A stretch of 8,928 nucleotides of DNA from Planctomycetota bacterium (GTDB lineage: Bacteria; Planctomycetota; J058; J103), in the NCBI GenBank assembly GCA_003694875.1, contig RFJN01000514.1, forward strand, positions 1-8,928. The letters are read 5' to 3'. The translations under genes were made by a program, and so were the position numbers. Of the stretch, positions 7,577 to 8,928 are shown one piece after another. How positions within the stretch are numbered: the stretch's first letter is position 1; every line of letters starts with the position of its first letter. The notes under the pieces are model-generated. The model was given only the letters and a program-made list of their open reading frames with translations. It was not told the DNA's origin and made no database searches.

Positions 7577-7653
7577 TGGTGGGCGATGCTGGACTCGAAC
7601 CAGCGACTTCCTCCGTGTAAGGGAGGCGCTCTGGCCAACTGAGCTAATCGCCC
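7577..7653 (-). tRNA. tRNA-Val (anticodon TAC), CCA encoded
   Basis: A complete 77-nt cloverleaf. The acceptor stem is GGGCGAT paired with ATCGCCC, and the D arm is GCTC-AGTTGGCCA-GAGC. The anticodon stem CCTCC/GGAGG holds the 7-nt loop CTTACAC, giving anticodon TAC, which reads GTA and by wobble other Val codons. The variable loop is AAGTC and the T arm is GCTGG-TTCGAGT-CCAGC. A discriminator A is followed by genomically encoded CCA. All stems pair without mismatch, so the gene looks functional. It sits alone between the pilus ATPase and the phosphoribosyltransferase genes, on the same strand as both. Confidence 0.97.
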
Positions 7654-7679
7654 ACCGACGACAGCTGCGTCGCCCGGGC

Positions 7680-7708
7680 AGGATAGCGGCTGCCGGCAGC
7701 GGGAACAA
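7680..7708 (-). promoter_or_regulatory. Probable tRNA-Val promoter
   Basis: On the minus strand, TTGTTC (7703-7708) and TATCCT (7680-7685) are spaced 17 nt apart. Transcription would start near 7673, about 20 nt ahead of the mature tRNA 5' end. The stretch after the -10 is GC-only (GCCCGGGC), resembling the GC-rich discriminators of stable-RNA promoters under stringent control, though this means less in a GC-rich genome. The match is moderate (7 of 12). Its position in the 72-nt gap between the ATPase stop and the tRNA is what makes it credible. It may also drive the phosphoribosyltransferase downstream. Confidence 0.45.
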
Positions 7709-7713
7709 CCCGC
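7689..7713 (-). repeat. Palindrome and small hairpin inside the tRNA promoter region
   Basis: A perfect 12-bp palindrome GCTGCCGGCAGC (7689-7700) lies within the 17-nt spacer between the -35 and -10 boxes. Just upstream, and overlapping it by 2 nt, GCGGG-TTGTT-CCCGC (7699-7713) can form a 5-bp stem with a 5-nt loop that includes most of the -35. Together they could be an operator, a weak terminator for the ATPase gene, or chance. No T-run is present, so a standard intrinsic terminator is not supported. Confidence 0.3.
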
Positions 7714-7725
7714 GCGCGACCGCCC

Positions 7726-8889
7726 TCAGCGCACGCTGCCCCGATCCTCCGAGAGGTAGATCCCCTTGAGGTGCATCTCGAGCTGGTGCGGGTTGGGCGA
7801 GGCGGCAAGCGCCGCCTCGCGCTCGACGAGACCCGCCTGCACGCGCTCGAGCAGCGAGCGGTTGAAGTCGATCATGCCCTGCTCACGCCCGGCGCGCAGG
7901 ATCACCGCGAGCCGGTCGTCCTCCCCCTCCGCGATCGCCTTGCGGGCCTCGGCATTGACGAGCAGCAGTTCGATCGCCGGTACGCGACGCACCGCGGGGT
8001 CCTTCGCGGCGAGCATCTTCTGGCAGATCACCGCGCGCAGGTGAAACCGCAGCGCGTGCCGGATCTGGCGCTCGCGCTCGGGCGGGAACAGGTCGACGAG
8101 CCGGCCGATCGTGGAGCGCACGTCCGCGCTGTGCAGCGTCGAGAACACGAGGTGGCCGGTCTCGGCCGCGGCGAGCGCGGCCTCGAAGGTCTCGCGATCG
8201 CGCATCTCGCCCACGAGGATCACGTCCGGATCCTGGCGCATGACCGCGCGCAGCGCGGTGTGGAAGTCCGGCACGTCGATCCCGACCTCGCGCTGGTTGA
8301 TGAACGCCTTGGCGTCGGTGTGCAGGTACTCGATCGGATCCTCGATCGTCACGATGTGGCAGCGCCGCAGCGCGTTGATGCGCCCGATCAGCGCCGCGAG
8401 CGTGGTCGACTTGCCGCTGCCGGTGGCGCCGCACACGAGCACGAGCCCGCGCCGCAGTCGCGCGAGCCGCTCCATGGCCGGCACCGGCAGCCGCAGCGAC
8501 TCGAAGTCGGGGATCCGGGTCTCGACGCGCCGGATCGCGGCGGACACCGTCCCCCGCTGCCGAAAGACGTTGAAGCGGAATCGGCCGAGCCCCTCGAGCG
8601 ACCACGCGAAATCGACATCGCCGCGTGTCTCGAGACGCTGCCGGCGCGCCCCGACGAGCACCGGCTCGAGCAGCGCACGCACCTCGCCCGGGCCGAACGG
8701 CGGGGCCTCGATGGCGCGCAGCACGCCGCCGATCCGCACCAGCGGTGCGCTGCCCACCTTGAGGTGCAGGTCGGTGGCGCGCTCGCGTGCGAGCAGCCGC
8801 AGCAGCCGCTCGAGATCGCGTCCCGGCGCCTCGATCTGCGTCTGCGCAGCCGTCGGCACGCCCACCTCCGTCTCGGCGCTCTCGTCCAT
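7726..8889 (-). CDS. PilT/PilU-family twitching-motility (type IV pilus retraction) ATPase
   Basis: A 387-residue hexameric ATPase of the secretion/pilus superfamily. Family members power pilus depolymerisation at the inner-membrane base. The N-terminal PAS-like domain carries ATDLHLKVGSAPLVRIGGVL (38-57). The catalytic domain has Walker A GATGSGKST (154-162, K160), Asp box TIEDPIEYLH (181-190), Walker B DVILVGEMRD with E228 (222-231), and His box TGHLVFSTLHSAD (244-256). All catalytic elements are intact. The C-terminal AIRNLIRE motif typical of PilT is replaced by NAEARKAIAEGE (312-323), and the downstream GMIDFNRSLLERV resembles the equivalent PilU/PilT segment, so PilT versus PilU is left open. 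The ATG at 8889 is preferred over the GTG at 8895 because GAGGGG (8895-8900) is spaced correctly only for the ATG. No other pilus gene is visible; the gene is followed by the tRNA-Val promoter region. Confidence 0.93.
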   Translation of the reverse strand: MDESAETEVGVPTAAQTQIEAPGRDLERLLRLLARERATDLHLKVGSAPLVRIGGVLRAIEAPPFGPGEVRALLEPVLVGARRQRLETRGDVDFAWSLEGLGRFRFNVFRQRGTVSAAIRRVETRIPDFESLRLPVPAMERLARLRRGLVLVCGATGSGKSTTLAALIGRINALRRCHIVTIEDPIEYLHTDAKAFINQREVGIDVPDFHTALRAVMRQDPDVILVGEMRDRETFEAALAAAETGHLVFSTLHSADVRSTIGRLVDLFPPERERQIRHALRFHLRAVICQKMLAAKDPAVRRVPAIELLLVNAEARKAIAEGEDDRLAVILRAGREQGMIDFNRSLLERVQAGLVEREAALAASPNPHQLEMHLKGIYLSEDRGSVR

Positions 8890-8894
8890 GCGCA

Positions 8895-8900
8895 CCCCTC
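8895..8900 (-). promoter_or_regulatory. Ribosome binding site deciding the ATPase start
   Basis: GAGGGG on the minus strand, with GAGG 7 nt from the ATG at 8889. The alternative GTG at 8895 overlaps this site and so is unlikely to be used. The remaining bases to the window edge (8901-8928) show no identifiable promoter or gene. Confidence 0.55.
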
Positions 8901-8928
8901 GCCCAGGCTCGTGACGCCTGCCAAGGTA

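Noticed and set aside
7689..7713. An intrinsic terminator for the pilus ATPase gene
   Set aside because: Two short GC hairpins can form but there is no T-run, and they overlap the likely tRNA promoter boxes.
3000..7769. A 1589-codon open frame on the plus strand
   Set aside because: It runs antisense through the A2M, phosphoribosyltransferase and tRNA genes, and its translation is Arg/His/Pro-rich with no domain. Long stop-free antisense frames are expected at this GC content opposite genes with G/C at third positions.

Overview
All supported genes in this window lie on the minus strand of a very GC-rich chromosome (roughly 70% by eye). A type IV pilus-type ATPase and a probable lipoprotein alpha-2-macroglobulin point to a Gram-negative bacterium. 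The general flavour (GC content, GTG starts, large A2M) would suit Myxococcota or another deltaproteobacterial-type lineage, but that placement is a weak inference. Codon habits look uniform across the genes, so I see no sign of recent transfer, insertion sequences, CRISPR arrays or phage.

In the direction of transcription (high to low coordinates) the layout is as follows. (1) A PilT/PilU-family retraction ATPase (8889-7726). (2) A 72-nt gap with a plausible promoter, then tRNA-Val with anticodon TAC and an encoded CCA (7653-7577). (3) Only 32 nt beyond the tRNA, a predicted phosphoribosyltransferase with an intact PRPP motif (7544-6879), starting at GTG behind a purine-rich ribosome binding site. 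(4) A 237-nt gap, then a 2009-residue alpha-2-macroglobulin family protein with an intact CAEQ thioester motif (6641-612). (5) A MazG-type nucleotide pyrophosphohydrolase (615-256), whose GTG start overlaps the A2M stop by 4 nt. (6) A 72-nt gap with a well-formed sigma-70-like promoter that places transcription start nearly on the ATG of an exported or membrane-anchored protein (183-1, cut by the window edge).

The genes do not form one pathway. The A2M is presumably an envelope-anchored protease trap, as known for bacterial A2Ms. The MazG-type enzyme is a cytoplasmic house-cleaning NTPase, translationally coupled to it. The phosphoribosyltransferase probably shares a transcript with the tRNA, and the ATPase would work in pilus retraction although no other pilus gene is visible here. 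Most of the window is ordinary housekeeping. The points worth a second look are the A2M/MazG coupling without pbpC, the tRNA-mRNA arrangement, the near-leaderless promoter, and a strict preference for CTC as the leucine codon before glutamate. I did not find a convincing new multi-gene system.
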